DNA of 7,787 nt from contig CALMET010000015.1 in NCBI GenBank assembly GCA_937863195.1, positions 1 through 7,787 of the forward strand, read 5' to 3'. Of this stretch, positions 7,401 to 7,787 are shown one piece after another. The DNA is from an uncultured bacterium (lineage in GTDB: Bacteria > Patescibacteria > ABY1 > SG8-24 > 2-12-FULL-60-25). Positions within the stretch are counted from its first letter, which is position 1, and each line of letters begins with the position of its first letter. Below the pieces are notes generated by a model, which had not been told where the DNA came from, ran no database searches, and was given only the letters and a program-made list of their open reading frames with translations. The translations under genes and the position numbers were made by a program.

Positions 7401-7787
7401 GATAGCGCCATCCGTCTTCGTCAACGTGCCATTACCAATCTTGAACGAACCCGTACCAACCACGAACTCACCCAAGGTATAGACACTCGATGCCGAACCG
7501 ATATTGCCACCAACATAGAGATCGTTGCCATTAAAGTTGCCAGAGAACAACGAGTGCATGTGGCTCATGGTTGAGGACGTGCCACCGATAATGACATTTG
7601 CCGAGGTGCTGTATCCGATAAACAGCGTCGACGTACCGACTGTCTGATTTGTTTCGAGATAGACAGGAGCGCCGGTAGACGTTGCACTGGCGCCAAGAAC
7701 GATGTCATTTGATGAAGTCGTGAGGCGCACAAGTCCATTTGCCCCATCATAGACCCAGCTCAAGCTCGTTACAGGACAGTTCGTCCC
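4404..7787 (-). CDS. Giant tail-fibre-like surface protein with two G2-like domains (5'-partial)
   Basis: The frame runs through the window edge (upstream residues GTNCPVTS precede the TTG codon at 7763), so at least 1127 residues are present and the N-terminus and any signal peptide are missing. Numbering from 7763: residues 1-380 are Ser/Thr/Gly/Asn-rich beta-structure with fibre-like phrases (ANVIIGGTSS; DLGISLGSLTQRFNGYFNNV; TSTNATTSNL), recalling the repeats of phage tail fibres and CPR surface proteins. Residues about 390-490 have short strand-turn units that could be propeller-like (YYYAPIPETNSVVRF; IAAQNGYIAVVGQ; VEMIGDTIVVVS). Residues 500-610 resemble a beta-helix. Residues 619-741 and 846-968 are two copies of one domain, described separately. 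After a Gly/Ala linker, residues 990-1075 form a beta-sandwich-like domain (GGWWLENVSDVGFDIVMD; IQFAWQV), then a Pro/Glu-rich acidic tail ending EVITEGE. No LPXTG motif or C-terminal membrane anchor is present. The likely role is an extracellular adhesin or fibre; this is inference. It is closed by the hairpin at 4367-4395 and lies upstream of the ligase operon on the same strand. Confidence 0.85.
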   Translation of the reverse strand, partial: GTNCPVTSLSWVYDGANGLVRLTTSSNDIVLGASATSTGAPVYLETNQTVGTSTLFIGYSTSANVIIGGTSSTMSHMHSLFSGNFNGNDLYVGGNIGSASSVYTLGEFVVGTGSFKIGNGTLTKTDGAITVSASNGFFLPATDLGISLGSLTQRFNGYFNNVTSTNATTSNLVAGNVTVTSTLTASSVTMFGGISQTLSSSTQVTTEYSSALAFSGSTSVDLTVSGDTYFTVASTGTFPLRTRSIITGFSNGISASNVKNYSPSYADDSSSVSLKYDGSITLGSNTVYTTSTFDLTTSSVLYANGNMILVGDKTTIYTFTLQRGSSQSDAIAYVGQFLVSGTAQGIISIEDDTRSDGQFVISYYDAGATRLRRLTCNVGSACISAGSASNGISASPVEVRAMGGYYYAPIPETNSVVRFNNTGSWTTSTSYVMGDASARRIAAQNGYIAVVGQNLSVIDTKSNTRKTLEGVVGTTFSDVEMIGDTIVVVSNLGEYQYSLGGVRAPGAEFGSLTVGSASFDGDVYTKQSLKVGSGISVLQGGMDLQGGLTVGRGNAYISGSLDVNQHAFFGLESATDTVEYRTVISYSGGSFSSGLCLDDTQTIDSCPASGLFGTSLMADGTINASNFDLAEMYAVEGPAEAGDVLVFNQSATATVEMSGGTRYDRRIAGVVSTRPGLLLGWAAASQTQVALVGRVPTKVSMTNGEIKIGDPLTTSEYPGYAMKATKPGMILGYALEDLSVTGTIEVFVDTGYNAATALGTDGSIATVTDNLVIVGAEGATATTTAVGSFGLTFHGEGWDTTSSMALAYDFTLRTDMLSSTNSRFVIENNFGSSTFSVDQEGIVRANGYEVNDAFDLAERYESADQLEPGDLVMISKDADRQILRTNADEAIAIGVISTKAGFTLGANASGTFPVALAGRVPTKVTTMGGAIQRGDALMASTIPGVAQKATVAGQIIGYALENYEGDDNGLVEVFIQPGLWIPQTGLDAMANAPATGSGMGSGPARQGFAKVTTGGSRVSIKYTSILAYPVPQVTAMGNVSGGWWLENVSDVGFDIVMDTIQPIDIQFAWQVSPAQTGIMQYHSDGTYGQLDPLTGQLIENPEVDSEEPVIEAPVVEESAPEVITEGE
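4860..5228 (-). repeat. G2-like domain, copy 2 (C-terminal copy)
   Basis: Residues 846-968 of the giant protein, counted from 7763. Landmarks in order: FDLAERY, PGDLVMIS, AIGVISTKAGFTLG, VALAGRVPTKV, GAIQRGDALM, PGVAQKAT, GQIIGYALE and LVEVFIQ. By hand alignment about 40% of residues match copy 1, and the landmark order is the same. The series (acidic start, GD turn, GVxST..G, G[QR]V.x+V, GD turn, A.KAT, ..V.V) matches my memory of the Peptidase_G2 intramolecular-chaperone/autocleavage domain of phage neck-appendage and tail-fibre proteins. That assignment is from memory and tentative. Confidence 0.75.
5541..5909 (-). repeat. G2-like domain, copy 1 (N-terminal copy)
   Basis: Residues 619-741 of the giant protein. 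Landmarks: FDLAEMY, AGDVLVFN, IAGVVSTRPGLLLG, VALVGRVPTKV, GEIKIGDPLT, PGYAMKAT, GMILGYALE and TIEVFVD. It has the same length as copy 2 (123 residues) and begins 681 bases before it. The core GRVPTKV is identical in both copies. The stretch between the copies (742-845) is a separate beta-rich linker containing SRFVIENNFGSSTFSVDQEG, so the duplicated unit is domain plus linker, about 227 residues, rather than the domain alone. Confidence 0.75.

Noticed and set aside
7761..7763. TTG at 7763 as the start of the giant surface protein
   Set aside because: The frame continues to the window edge with similar composition, and there is no signal peptide or ribosome binding site at this codon.
4404..7787. 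Prophage tail-fibre gene, hence a prophage region
   Set aside because: No capsid, portal, terminase, integrase or lysis gene is in the window, and the neighbours are envelope genes; the fibre likeness is at domain level only.

Overview
The window reads like accessory chromosome from an ultra-small, uncultured bacterium of the Patescibacteria/CPR type (an Uhrbacteria- or Magasanikbacteria-like lineage is possible). This is an inference from gene style: a polytopic O-antigen-ligase-family protein with a long C-terminal TPR tail, a giant Ser/Thr-rich tail-fibre-like surface protein, and weak Shine-Dalgarno sequences. The standard genetic code fits: no in-frame UGA has to be read through. No rRNA, tRNA, CRISPR array, insertion sequence or integrase was seen.

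Layout. (1) Bases 2-1072, plus strand: 3' part of a gene whose 5' end lies outside the window. It joins the end of a spermidine-synthase-like methyltransferase fold to a FemAB/GNAT-like acyltransferase fold. (2) Bases 1037-1085: a two-tier hairpin at the convergent junction, able to act as a terminator on both strands. (3) Bases 1084-1839, minus strand: a helical cytoplasmic protein of unknown function. (4) Bases 1846-4314, minus strand: an O-antigen ligase/Wzy-type membrane protein with TPRs, read from a good extended -10 promoter and forming an operon with (3). (5) Bases 4367-4395: a strong hairpin terminator closing (6). (6) Bases 4404-7787, minus strand: at least 1127 residues of a giant secreted or surface protein, 5'-truncated by the window edge, carrying two copies of a 123-residue domain similar in layout to the Peptidase_G2/tail-fibre autoprocessing domain, followed by a beta-rich C-terminal domain and an acidic tail.

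The content points to cell-envelope biology: a membrane glycan ligase/polymerase, a FemAB-like enzyme that could modify wall precursors or amino acids, and a large adhesin- or fibre-like protein that could be a glycosylation target. The functional link is inferred from proximity only. Coding sequence fills almost the whole window, and no gap without a gene exceeds about 90 bases. The most noteworthy items are the duplicated fibre-type domain and the methyltransferase-FemAB fusion.
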